Positions 19,831 through 28,770 of a stretch of 64,000 nucleotides of DNA are shown here, piece by piece. The notes below the pieces were generated by a model that saw only the letters and a list, made by a program, of their open reading frames with translations, had not been told where the DNA came from and did not search any database. A program made the position numbers and the translations under genes. Source of the stretch: Prorocentrum cordatum. Its lineage: Eukaryota > Sar > Dinophyceae > Prorocentrales > Prorocentraceae. The stretch lies in NCBI GenBank assembly GCA_963575745.1, contig CAUYUJ010002061.1, positions 12,501 through 76,500 on the forward strand, given 5' to 3'. How positions within the stretch are numbered: the stretch's first letter is position 1; the number at the start of each line of letters is the position of its first letter.

Positions 19831-20340
19831 TCAATTGTCCGGTAAGTGTTTTGGAACAGTGCCGTCGCTATTTTTTAAAGTGGTTGAGATGTTGCGAATT
19901 GCTTTTCGCTGTTTTTTTGCCGGAGTTGGTTTGTGTGGGTTGGTTCGCGTCGCCGTTGTTTTTTCGTATCAGTGGGTAAGTGATTGGATTTGTTTTTTCT
20001 GCGTTGGTTTTGTTTGATTCATGGGTTAGATGTATATAAAGGGGAGTGATGTGTTTTTAGCGAAGTGTAATCCAATATTTATCTAATTGTTCACCCGTTT
20101 GAAGTTAGTAGTTTGGGTTTCGTTGGCTGTTCGTTTGTCGTTGAAGCAAAGTAGTTACTTCTGGAGTTTGATTTTGTCGTTCGTTTTTCGGAGAGGGTAG
20201 GTATGTATCCACGAGGTTTGTTGTTTGTCGTTTACTCAGGGACTTAAGTATCACGATATTTGAGATTATTCGTCGTTTTTCATGCGATGTAACTTGAACA
20301 GCTTAGAGACCCCTCTCATGTGTCGCAGTGCGTTTTAAAA
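19831..20340. other. T/G-rich, lower-GC island, unassigned
   Basis: This 500-bp stretch is clearly poorer in C than its surroundings, with many TTTT and GGTTTG words. It has two GTAAGTG words (19841 and 19976) and a TATATAAAGGGG word (20032). It could be an old insertion or intronic DNA. No frame or match supports a gene. Confidence 0.35.
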
Positions 20341-20760
20341 CTAGTGTTCCGAAAGCAGATAAATAACAACTGGCCGCTGTGCGCGCGAGCGTGCGCGGAC
20401 TAGCGAGGTCGCAGACATGCACCAGCCAATGACAAGCACTCATCGCAATCGCCGCCGCATGGGTTTTGCAAACCAAAGTTCGGGTGGGTGGGTTGGATGT
20501 TTGCAAGAGCGTGGGATCTGTCAATTCTTTTTTGAAATCAGTTCTCTTTTCTAAAAACAGAATAGAGTCTACCCCCCCCGGAGTTATCGCCCCCCCTTTC
20601 GGGTATGTAAATCAAATCACATATGATTATGACCGCATGTCCATCCTAAATATGAAATCGCAATGTCCCAGGCCAACCGGTACCCCCCCCTTTAGGTTCC
20701 CTTTTTTGTAAAAAATAGTTAAAAAAATGCGGTGATATTCTTGTTCTAACATAGCACTTG
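20341..20760 (+). repeat. Segment D flank and linker copy
   Basis: It contains GCACCAGCCAATGACAAGCA (about 20419), CGGGTGGGTGGGTTGGATGT (20482), the CTACCCCCCCCGGAGTTATC phrase (20570) and CATGTCCATCCTAAATATGA (20636). These parts are in the same order as in 15520-15720. Confidence 0.68.
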
Positions 20761-21451
20761 TCCACGAATTCTTTGTAAAAAAGTGGACGAAGTGCACGCG
20801 CGCGCGTCGTCGCGCGCGCGCGTGCCGAAATCCTTCAAAACCTTCGGTGCTGGAGGGATTTCGCAATCGAGTTACCAAAAAAACATACAAAAACACATGG
20901 TTTCGCAACAGGTATTTGCTAAAAAAGCTTCCGCGCGAGCTCTTGCGAAATCTTAAGAAAACCATAGGTTTTTCAATATGTTCACAACATGCTATTAAGC
21001 GGGGCTTCGAGCGCGCGCATGTCGGAATCTGTCGAACGCCCTTGCGCGAGTGCCGACGCGAGAATAATTTGCAAAAAACGGGACGAAGTGCAGACGCGCG
21101 CGTCGTCGCGCGCGTATGCCGAAATCCTTCAAAACACATCGGTTTCGGAAGGATTTCAAAATCGTGTGTCCAAAAAACCTACAAACACCCAAGGTTTCGC
21201 AACACGGATTTTCAACAAAAGCGTGCGCGCGCTCTTGCGTCGTCGTCATCGTCGTCGCCGTCCTCCCTCCTCCCACGTCGTCGTCGTCGTCGCCTACGTC
21301 GTCCTATGTCTTTCCTCGTGTTCGTCGTCGTCGTCCTCTTTGGCGTCGTGGTCGTTTCCGTCGTCGTTGTCGCCGTGGTCGTCCTTCCTCCTCCCTCGTC
21401 GTCGTCGTCGTCCGTCGTCGGCGTCTCGTCGTCGTCCCTCCTCTTTCGTCG

Positions 21452-21501
<50 letters not shown>

Positions 21502-22045
21502 GTCGTCGTCGTCTTCCCTCCTCCCTCGTCGTTGTCGTCGTCGGCGTCGCCGTCCTTCCTCCTTCGTCGTTCGCGTCTTCGCCGTCTTCCCTCGTCGTTG
21601 TCGTCGTTGTCGTCGTTGTCGACGTGGTCGTCCTCCCTCCTCCCTCGTCGTCGTCTTCGTTGGCGACGTCGTTGTCGCCGTCGTCGTTGTCTTCGTCGTC
21701 GTCGTCGGCGTCGTCGGCGTCGGCGTCGTCGTCGTCGTCATCGTCGTCGTCGGCGTCGTCGTCGTCGGTGTCGTCGTCGTCGTTGTCGTCGTCGAAGTCG
21801 TTGGAGACGTCGTCGGTGTTGTCGTAGTCGGTGTCGGCGGCGCCGTCGTCGTCGTTGCCGCTGTCGTCGTCGGCGTCGGTGTCGTGGCCAAGTGCCATGT
21901 GGTACCTACCGTCACGGTCTTGTTTTAAGATGTCTTGCGACCAAGTTGCGGGTGGGAGGGTGGGATGTTTGCACGAGCAGCGGAGAGGACAGCTTCAAGA
22001 CGGTCAAAGTGGACTGCACACCATAGATGGCACCTTCCGTACTAC
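20761..22045 (+). repeat. Segment D, copy 3 with two hairpin modules
   Basis: The first hairpin module (hairpin 20797-20820, 10-bp stem, the longest seen) is followed by the GCTTCCGCGCGAGCTCTTGC linker. The second hairpin lies at 21094-21115. A (TCG)n block (21240-21885) and the GTCACGGTCTTG / GCGGGTGGGAGGGTGGGATG flank follow. The minus-strand frame again begins MALG at about 21898. Confidence 0.78.
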
Positions 22046-22101
22046 ACAACATGGATTGCACAATATCGGTTTTCTTATGTAAAAGAGTATTCGGATCTAC
22101 C

Positions 22102-22170
22102 TCCCCCCTGATGTAACCGCCCCCTTTTCGCATTGCAACTTACATCTGGGGGCGGTTACATCAGGGGGGA
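22102..22170. repeat. Perfect 23-bp inverted repeat with 23-nt spacer
   Basis: The left arm at 22102-22124 (TCCCCCC, then TGATGTAACC and GCCCCC) pairs perfectly with 22148-22170. The left arm resembles the CCCCC-GTTATCG phrase in other segment D linkers, so the right arm is probably a local inverted duplication. Confidence 0.9.
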
Positions 22171-22640
22171 CGCATGCATCGTCCATCCGAGATATGAGTT
22201 CATACCATCCCAGGCAGGCCGGCAACACTTCCCCTCTTCATCCTTTGGAAAATACCATGCGCGCGTATTCGTTTATCAAAAGTTATCAGTTTCAAAAGTC
22301 CTTGACAACAGCGAAACGGGACGAAGTGCACACGCGCGTGTCGTCGCGCGCGCATGCCGGAATCTTTCAAACATTGAATGTTCCGCAGGGATTTCAAAAG
22401 CGAGCGTCCCGAAAACAGATAAACAAAACATGGTTTGCAACATCAGTTTTCAAAATAATCCTGCGCTCGCGGTCCTGCAGACTTTTCAAAAAGCATGCTT
22501 TCGTCAACATTGGAATAACTTGCTACTTAACGGGCCTCTCGCGCGCGCGTCGGAATCGGTCGAACGCCCTTGCCCGCGTGCTGTCGCAAGAATCCCTTGC
22601 CAAAGATGGGATGAAGTGCGCGCGCTACTCACGAGATCGC
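22171..22640 (+). repeat. Last hairpin module copies of the D region
   Basis: A module with a hairpin at 22333-22350 (6-bp stem) is followed by its flank. Another module start (CAAGAATCCCTTGCCAAAGA at 22586) has lost the hairpin. The D region ends here. Confidence 0.65.
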
Positions 22641-23640
22641 CCAAAGCAGGGCGGATCTAGACTCAGGGCAGAGACATCGAAAAGCGCCCTCAAACCTCCA
22701 GCCTCGAGGCCTTCGAGGTCCTCGAGCTCGCCCTCGAGGCCCCAGCGACGGACCCGTCGGGCGCTGCGCGCCCTGGGGGGCGACACGTAGGGGGGCGAAG
22801 CAATGAGGCACCACTTGTGGCACCTTATTGGGGCCCCCTAGGGCCCGGAAGGAGCACAAAAAGGTGCACGTCTCTTCGCTCCCCCCGTTCATCGCCCCCC
22901 CGCCCCCGTTACGGTAGGTTCGCGTCGCGTCGACGCGGCGACGACCCCGCCGCGGGCGGTCAAGGCTGAACGCTGTCAGTGGCCCAGAATCGGCCAACAC
23001 GGAACGATCTGGCGATCGGTAAGCCGCCGACGTTCAAGGCTGAACGATCCATGCGGCGCCAGAAACCAACGCTGAGGTCGTCACGACACGAACCCGCCGC
23101 AAAGTCAACCCGCCTAGTAAGGATGAGCAACTTCCCATGGCCACCCTTTGCATCTTTGCCCCTTCGGCCCGTCCTCAGCGACCTTTCGCTGGCCAGCCTC
23201 GCTCGAAAAACGTCAAAAATGGCCCTCCAAAGGCCCCCCTGCATCCTCACCGTGCATCCTTATCCTACGGGTTGACCTTGCGCGGGCAACGCCCACGCCT
23301 GGGCCGTGCGCGCACGATGCCGCCGCGATGGTGCTGCCCGTGCGGACGCCGCTCCAGCGGCCGCCGGCGGGCGCAGCCGCACCCGCAGCGCGCCCGCCGA
23401 CCGCGCTCTTCCCGAGACGGCCGCCGATCGCACGCCGCCGGCCTGGCCGGGGCCCTCGGCGGCGGCCCTCGGCGGCCCGCCGGCCTCGCGGAGAGGCGAG
23501 CAGCGGGGAGCGGGAGGCAGCAGGGGCAGGAGGCGGTGCAAGAGCCTCTGGAGCTCCGCGCGGACCTCTTGGATCGGCGCTGGACCCCCCCCCACCCCCT
23601 GGCGCTGCGCCTCTGGCGCCAGGGGCGGCGCCGGAGGCGC
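22641..23640. other. GC-rich unassigned region, no gene supported
   Basis: Sequence without recognisable repeat units. Several overlapping frames on both strands are Arg/Ala/Pro-rich, as expected from high GC. None shows a domain. A very GC-rich core lies at 23290-23630. Confidence 0.45.
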
Positions 23641-23900
23641 AGCTACAACCCCCGTCAAAATTAACCTCAAAAATGTTTTACGTGGCTGAACTGTTTGTGG
23701 GGAGATACTGGTCAGAGTTGCGGTGACTGCGAGGTACTTGTATGCGCCGCCCCTCCAATGTCGGTCATTATCGAACTTCCGAGTCGTTCCCGGTTAGACC
23801 ACTTTTGCCTTGGCCCCAACATTGGAGGGGCGAAGGGCGAGCCGACATCGCAGGGGCGTGGTCGCAGTTTTTGATGTTAATTTTGACGAGGGTAGTAGGA
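23641..23900. repeat. Nested foldback (two inverted-repeat layers)
   Basis: The inner arms CGCCCCTCCAATGT (23748-23761) and its complement (23819-23832) are perfect over 14 bp. Outer arms contain GTCAAAATTAACCTCAAAAA (about 23655-23674) and the complement of GTCAAAATTAACATCAAAAA (about 23873-23892), 19 of 20 matching. The whole is an imperfect foldback of about 250 bp. It could be a MITE-like element. No target-site duplication was identified. Confidence 0.75.
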
Positions 23901-23964
23901 CAGCCTTCCGACCTCGCAAAGGTCCGAGCATGGGGGAGCACAAGGCAGCACAGACAGGAATTTC

Positions 23965-25200
23965 GGGACCTCCTCCTCCTCCTCCTCCTCCTCCTCCTCT
24001 TCCTCCTCCTCCCCCCCCCTGCTCCTCCTGCTCCTCCTCCTCCACCTCCTCCTCCTCCGCCTCCTCCTCCTCCTCCCTCCTCCTCCTGACGGGGTATACC
24101 CAGTGCCACGGGGTGTGGGGGGCGGGGTCCTGGGCATGCGCTTGCCGGGCCCTCGTCGAGCCCTGGCCGCTGGGACTGGGCCGCACTCCACCGACTCATC
24201 GACGAGGTGGCAACGGACAGCCTCACGAGTCGCCATCGTCGTCGAACGCCATCATCGTCGTCTTCGTCTTGCTCTTCGTCGACGTCGTCGTCGGCGTCGT
24301 CCGCGGCGTCGTCGTCGTCGTCGGCCGCGTCCTCGGCGTCGTCGTCGTCGTCGTCGTTGGACGCCATCGTCGTCGGCGTCGGCGTCGGCGTCGGCGGCGG
24401 CGGTGTCGTCGTCGTCTTCGTTCTGGTGCCGTCGAGCCGACCGGGAGTTCGCGCGGGCTTGGCTGGCTCCCCGTGCTTTGGCAGCGGTGCGCGGCCGTCG
24501 TAGTCGGCCAGCCGCGGGGCCGACTCGTCTCTCAGGGGCGGGACCAGGACGGGGCGCAGGTCGTGGAGCTTTCTCGGGAGCGGCCGCGGCGCCCGATGCG
24601 TTCTCCCCCTCCTCCCCCTCCCCCTCCTCCTCTTCCTCCTCCTCCTCCTCCTCCTCCTCCTCCTCTTCCTCCTCCTCCTCCTCCTGCTCCTCCTCCTCCT
24701 CCTCCTCCCTCCTCCCCCCTCCTCTCCTCCTCCTCCTCCTCCTCCTCCTGCTCCTCCTCCTCCTCCTCCGCTCCTCCTCCTCCTCCCTCCTCCTCCCCCC
24801 CCTCCTCCTCCTCCTCCTCCTCCTCCTCCTCCCTCCTCCTCCTCCTCCTCCTCCTCCTCCTCCTCCTCCACCTCCTCCTCCTCCTCCTCCTCCTCCTCCT
24901 CCTCCTCCTCCTCCCCTCCTCCCTCCTCCTCCTTCCTCCTCACCTTCCGCCTCCTCTCTCCTCCTCCTCCCTCCTCCTCCTCCTCCACCTCCTCCTCCCT
25001 CCTCCTCCTCCTCCTCCCTCCTCCTCCTCCTCCTCCTCCTCCTCCTCCTCCTCTCCTCCTCCTCCTCCTCCTCCTCCTCCTCCTCCTCCTCCTCCCTCCT
25101 CCTGCTCATCCTCCTCCTCCCTCCTCCTCCCCTCCCCTCCTTCCCCCCTTTCCCCCCCCCCCTCCCCCGCCCTCCTCCCTCCTCATTCTCCTCCTGCTCC
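23965..25200 (+). repeat. Long (CTC)n polypyrimidine tract with a (GTC)n segment
   Basis: Imperfect CTC/CCT repeats occupy about 23968-24085 and 24605-25200. A GTCGTCGTC-rich part (24235-24425) and about 180 bp of unassigned sequence lie between. The long polypyrimidine run can form triplex DNA. The long Ser/Leu/Pro frames (or Glu/Arg/Gly on the other strand) are artefacts. Confidence 0.9.
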
Positions 25201-25380
25201 TCCACCGCATCCTCCTCCAGAGCCGCCGAGCCTCAGAGATGCCTGCTGCAGCCCTGTCGGATTCTGTCCGCGTCCTGGCCCCGCCTTCTCGCCCGCTGGC
25301 CCCCGCGCGATCGCTCGTGCATGCTGGGTCCGGCTCCCAGCGCTCCCGCTGGCGGCCTCCGCCGCGCCGATCGTCCACCA
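25201..25380. other. Unassigned spacer
   Basis: GC-rich mixed sequence between the CTC tract and an AT-rich repeat. No gene is visible. Confidence 0.4.
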
Positions 25381-25500
25381 CACGCATACACACACATATA
25401 TATAGAATTATAATTATAGATATATAATTATAATTATATATATATATAATTATGATACACACATATAGTATATACATATATAGATATTCCTATTGATGTA
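25381..25500. repeat. CA/TA-rich simple sequence at the 3' end of A3
   Basis: CACACGCATACACACACATA, then TATA/AATTATAAT runs. It lies at the 3' end of the minus-strand family A copy, the same relative position as the CA or TA arrays of the other copies. Confidence 0.75.
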
Positions 25501-26430
25501 TTTCTATAGGGCCGGGGAGCCCACACCCCAGCGCACTCCCCCCCCTAAAGAACTTGGCCCTCCCCGGGCCTCCGGGCAACCCTTCAGACGACCGGGGAGA
25601 ACCTCACGAGAGTCCGAAGACGGCTGTAGACGGATTCCAGGCGTTCTGGCGCTCTCCCGAAACGACCCCAGAGACCCCCAATACGATCCACGAAAACCCC
25701 CAAGACCCAAGAAGCCGTCATACCCCCAAAGATCGTCCCGAAACGTCCCAAGAGGCCTCCAAGAACACTCCCAAGAAGGCCCCAAGAGGCACAAATTATT
25801 GATTTTCTGTTGGTTTTTGGTTAATTTGAGGGTTCTCCTCTTTTCGGCATCCCGATGCTCCAAGACGGCGGTCTTCTGGGCGTCCGAAGCCGCCTGGGAG
25901 GCTCCAAACTCGCCCCACAACCATAGGGCTTCCAGGCAGTCCAAGAGAGCCCCAAAACGGCTCAACAGGGGTCCAAGATGGCCCTCAGAGAGCCCCATGG
26001 CGGCCCAAGATGGCCCCAAGACACCCTCCGAAGCATTCCAAATCGTGACCCGGTCGTTCAGGGAGACCGCGGTTGGAGGCAGGGTGGCCCGAGGAAGCCC
26101 CCAGAGGCCCCCAGAACACGCCCAGGAGAACTCCAGAAGGCCTTAAGAAAACCTGAAACAATTTTTGTGAGGCCCCCAGAGGCTCTCCAAGGAGGAGCCT
26201 CCGCAAAAAGAGCTGAGGAGGACGGGGGGAATGCGCAGGGTATGGCGAACATGAGGAAAAAGAAGCATGGAGGAAGGATAACGTACAACATTATTATAGC
26301 GGCGATGCCGGAAAAGGCAACAAGGAGTTATCGCTAAATTGTCGGCTTGACCTTCCTGCTGTTCCGCCTGCATACCAAACTTCGAGGACCAAGGTGCATG
26401 GCGCGCAGCGCCACTGCAGTCTTGTTTATA
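25501..26430 (-). repeat. Interspersed repeat family A, copy A3 (minus strand)
   Basis: Read on the minus strand: a 5' module (GGACCAAGGTGCATGGCGCG, complement of 26389-26408), GCGATAACTCCTTGTTGCC, the CTTTTTGCGGAGGCTCCTCC phrase, the GAACGACCGGGTCACGATTT core (complement near 26050), the TTTTCGGCATCCCGATGCTC module (25841) and an end GGGCCAAGTTCTTTAG. Nearly the whole of A1 is contained here in inverted orientation. Confidence 0.78.
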
Positions 26431-26453
26431 TCATTTATATTTATATGTATGTG

Positions 26454-26484
<31 letters not shown>

Positions 26485-26495
26485 TTCTCCTTTTC
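26431..26495. repeat. TA/TG dinucleotide array
   Basis: ATATGTATGTGTATATATAT followed by GTGTGTGTG. It lies at the 3' end of minus-strand copy A5 and next to the 5' end of A3. Confidence 0.9.
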
Positions 26496-27200
26496 CTATA
26501 TTTGTACAAGCCAGGGGGTGGGACCCCCCCCCAGCAAAAAACAAACGGACCCCAGGATCTGGGGTTTCGAGGCCCCCCGGACACCCGTGCCAAAGCTCCC
26601 CCGGCTCGTCCCAGACCTCCCAGGGCGCTTGGCCGGGTCTTACGAGCAGACCCCAGGTGATCAGAGTGGTGATCAGAGAGGCCGACGAGAGACCCAAGAC
26701 AGCACAAGTGCGCTCCAAGAAGGACCCAGATGGCCTCCAGAGGCCCCCAAGACGGCCCAGGAGGCCCTCAACAGGACTCCCAGAACGCAGAAATCGCTTC
26801 ATTTCCCTCGGGAGACGTGCGTTTTCAGCATATTCGCCATTCGGGTCTTAGCGGCGTCCAATACAGCCAATAAGGCCTCCGGTATCGCCCCAAGACGGCT
26901 CAAGAGACCCCCAAGAGAGCCTCCAGACAGCCTGGATGGCCCCAAGACTGCCCAAGGAAACCCCAAACGAGCCAAAAAGAGGCCCAACAGGCCCTCACAA
27001 GGCCCCCAAGACAAGCCAAGAAGGCCATGGGAGGCCCTCGCAAAGGCCATGGGAGAGCACCAGGAGGGCCCACATAGCCCGCGTAAAGACCCTAGAGGGC
27101 CCAAGCTCTCGAAAACGGCCCAAAATGGCCTCAGGACGGCTCGAGAGGTCCCCAAGCCGGCCCACCAGGGTTCCAACACGGCCCACATGGCGTTTTCCAC
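26496..27200 (-). repeat. Interspersed repeat family A-like, copy A5 (minus strand)
   Basis: On the minus strand this copy ends CTTGTACAAATATAGGAAAA before the TG/TA array, which closely parallels the 3' end of A2 (CTTGTAAAAATATAAC). The body is CTTGGG-phrase sequence. The family core phrase is not recognisable, so the body has diverged or belongs to a subfamily. Confidence 0.6.
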
Positions 27201-27209
27201 CAAACTGAC

Positions 27210-27267
27210 CCGAATCCCGGGTTCGCAACCGCGTTTACCAGAAATCTGTTGCGAACCCGGGATTCGG
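27210..27267. repeat. Perfect 20-bp hairpin, 18-nt loop
   Basis: CCGAATCCCGGGTTCGCAAC (27210-27229) pairs perfectly with 27248-27267. Each arm contains a CCCGGG palindrome. It lies just past copy A5. Function is unknown. Confidence 0.93.
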
Positions 27268-27844
27268 TGCATTCCCCAAGAATTATTTTTTCGCGTGCCC
27301 CGTTGCGACCAGCTGCAACATGACATTCTTGGCTTGGCATTATTTTGTACTTTGCGGCATTGCTTGACATTGCGTCGGTTTGCTTGGCATTCATTCGCGT
27401 GGCCTTGCCATTCCTTCGCATTGCGCACCGGGGCACCTGAGCCACGAGCGGGCAATGTGCGGGCCGACGAAGGCATCCACTGCCAAACATTTCTGCAAGT
27501 GTGCACGTACACATGAAACCGTAGCCGCTAGCTTCTGGAAAACGCTCCTCGGTGCGGCGCAACCGAAATTCTTCGCCGTCCCCCGACGGCGCCATCTCGT
27601 TCCCTCCTCCTGCTCCTCCTCTGGGTCCTCCTCTTCTTCCTCCTCTTTCTGCTGCTCCACCACTCGTTCTCCCCCACATCCGCTTCCCTCTCCTCGCTCC
27701 CCGAGATTCCCTCCCTCCTATCCTTCGCCCTCCACCTGGCGCCTTTTGGGAGCCCCCGGAGGCCCGGGAAGGGCCACAGACCTCCCGAGCTTTCGAAGAC
27801 TCCCGAAAACCACCGCAGGGACGGGCAACATAACCAAAGCCTCT
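27268..27844. other. Unassigned; CTTGGCATT words and short CTC tract
   Basis: About 27325-27430 contains repeated TTGGCATT, TTGACATT and TTGCATT words at roughly 18-22 bp. A CTC/CTTCC tract lies at 27600-27660. No gene is supported. Confidence 0.45.
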
Positions 27845-27936
27845 GGACCAAGGTGCACGGCGCGAAGCGCCAATGCAGTCCTGTGTGTATGTATACACAA
27901 GACTGCATTGACGCGTCGCGCCATGCACCTTGGTCC
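27845..27936. repeat. Near-perfect palindrome (~45-bp arms)
   Basis: GGACCAAGGTGCACGGCGCG begins the left arm and the complement of GGACCAAGGTGCATGGCGCG ends the right arm. About 40 of 45 positions pair with almost no spacer. The arm is the family A 5' end (also at 26389), so this is a head-to-head junction of two 5' ends. Confidence 0.85.
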
Positions 27937-28717
27937 TTGAAGTTTGGCATGCAGGCTGAATGGCAGGAAGGTCCAACAGACGATTTAACTAGCGATGACT
28001 CCTTGTTGCCTTTTCTGGCATCGCTGTTATATACTATTCGTTATCATTTCTCCACGTTTCTTTTTCCTCATTCTCGCCCTACTCTGCGAATTCTTCCCCA
28101 TCCTCAGGTCTTTTTGGAGGCTTCCTGGGCGTCTTCTGGGGGCCTCTGGGGGCTTCCTCGAGCCACCCTGCCTCCAACCGCGGTCTCTCTGAACGACCAG
28201 GTCACGATTTGGAATGCTTCGGAGGGTGTCTTGGGGCCATCTTTGGCTGTCATGGGGCTCCCTTAGGCCATCTTGAAACTCTGTTGTGCCGTCTTGGGGC
28301 TCTCTTGGGCTGCCTGGAAGCTTTCGGATGGTTTTGGAGCGATGTTCGAGCCTCACAGGCGGTCTCGGACGCCCAGAAGACCGAAGAACAGGGCATTCCC
28401 AAAATCATTCTGAAACCATCGATAATCAATGTTTTCTGCGTTTTGGACGCCTCTTATGGGGGTCTTCTTTCGGTCGTCTTCGGGCGTCTGGTGGGTGTCT
28501 GGGGCCTCTTGGGGCCCTCGGGGGGGCGTTCGGCCTCCCTCATGACCGATTTGGGCCCCTTGTCTGGGCCCAGCAGGGGCTTCCAGGAGCTCTGAAACGC
28601 TTGGGGGGCCTCCTGCAGGAGCGTCCAGGGGGTCCCCAGGACCACGGATCTGGGGGGTCCAGAGGGTCCCGGGGTCCCAGGATTCGGGGTTCCGATTTCT
28701 GGGGGGGGTCCCGGATA
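27937..28717 (+). repeat. Interspersed repeat family A, copy A4
   Basis: Most complete plus-strand copy: TTGGTCCTTGAAGTTTGGCA; GCGATGACTCCTTGTTGCC; TTTCTTTTTCCTCATTCTCG; the GAACGACCAGGTCACGATTT core (28191); the TGCTTCGGAGGGTGTCTTGG phrase; an AT-rich patch near 28395-28440; CCACGGATCTGGGGGGTCC; and an end at GGTCCCGGATAATATG. It is followed by (TA)n. Confidence 0.78.
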
Positions 28718-28763
<46 letters not shown>

Positions 28764-28770
28764 ATAAAAA
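28718..28770. repeat. (TA)n microsatellite
   Basis: About 20 TA units followed by ATAATAAAAAAAT. It lies between the 3' ends of A4 (plus) and A6 (minus). Confidence 0.97.

Noticed and set aside
19841-20030. GTAAGT splice donors and a TATATAAA box as evidence of a gene
   Set aside because: No flanking coding sequence. Such words occur by chance in T/G-rich DNA, and dinoflagellate promoters do not rely on TATA boxes.
22641-23640. Arg/Ala/Pro-rich frames in the GC-rich region
   Set aside because: Several overlapping frames on both strands have similar composition and none shows a domain or codon bias.
23810-25405. Long Ser/Leu/Pro-rich plus-strand frames and the Glu/Arg/Gly minus frames
   Set aside because: They are translations of the CTC tract in several frames at once.
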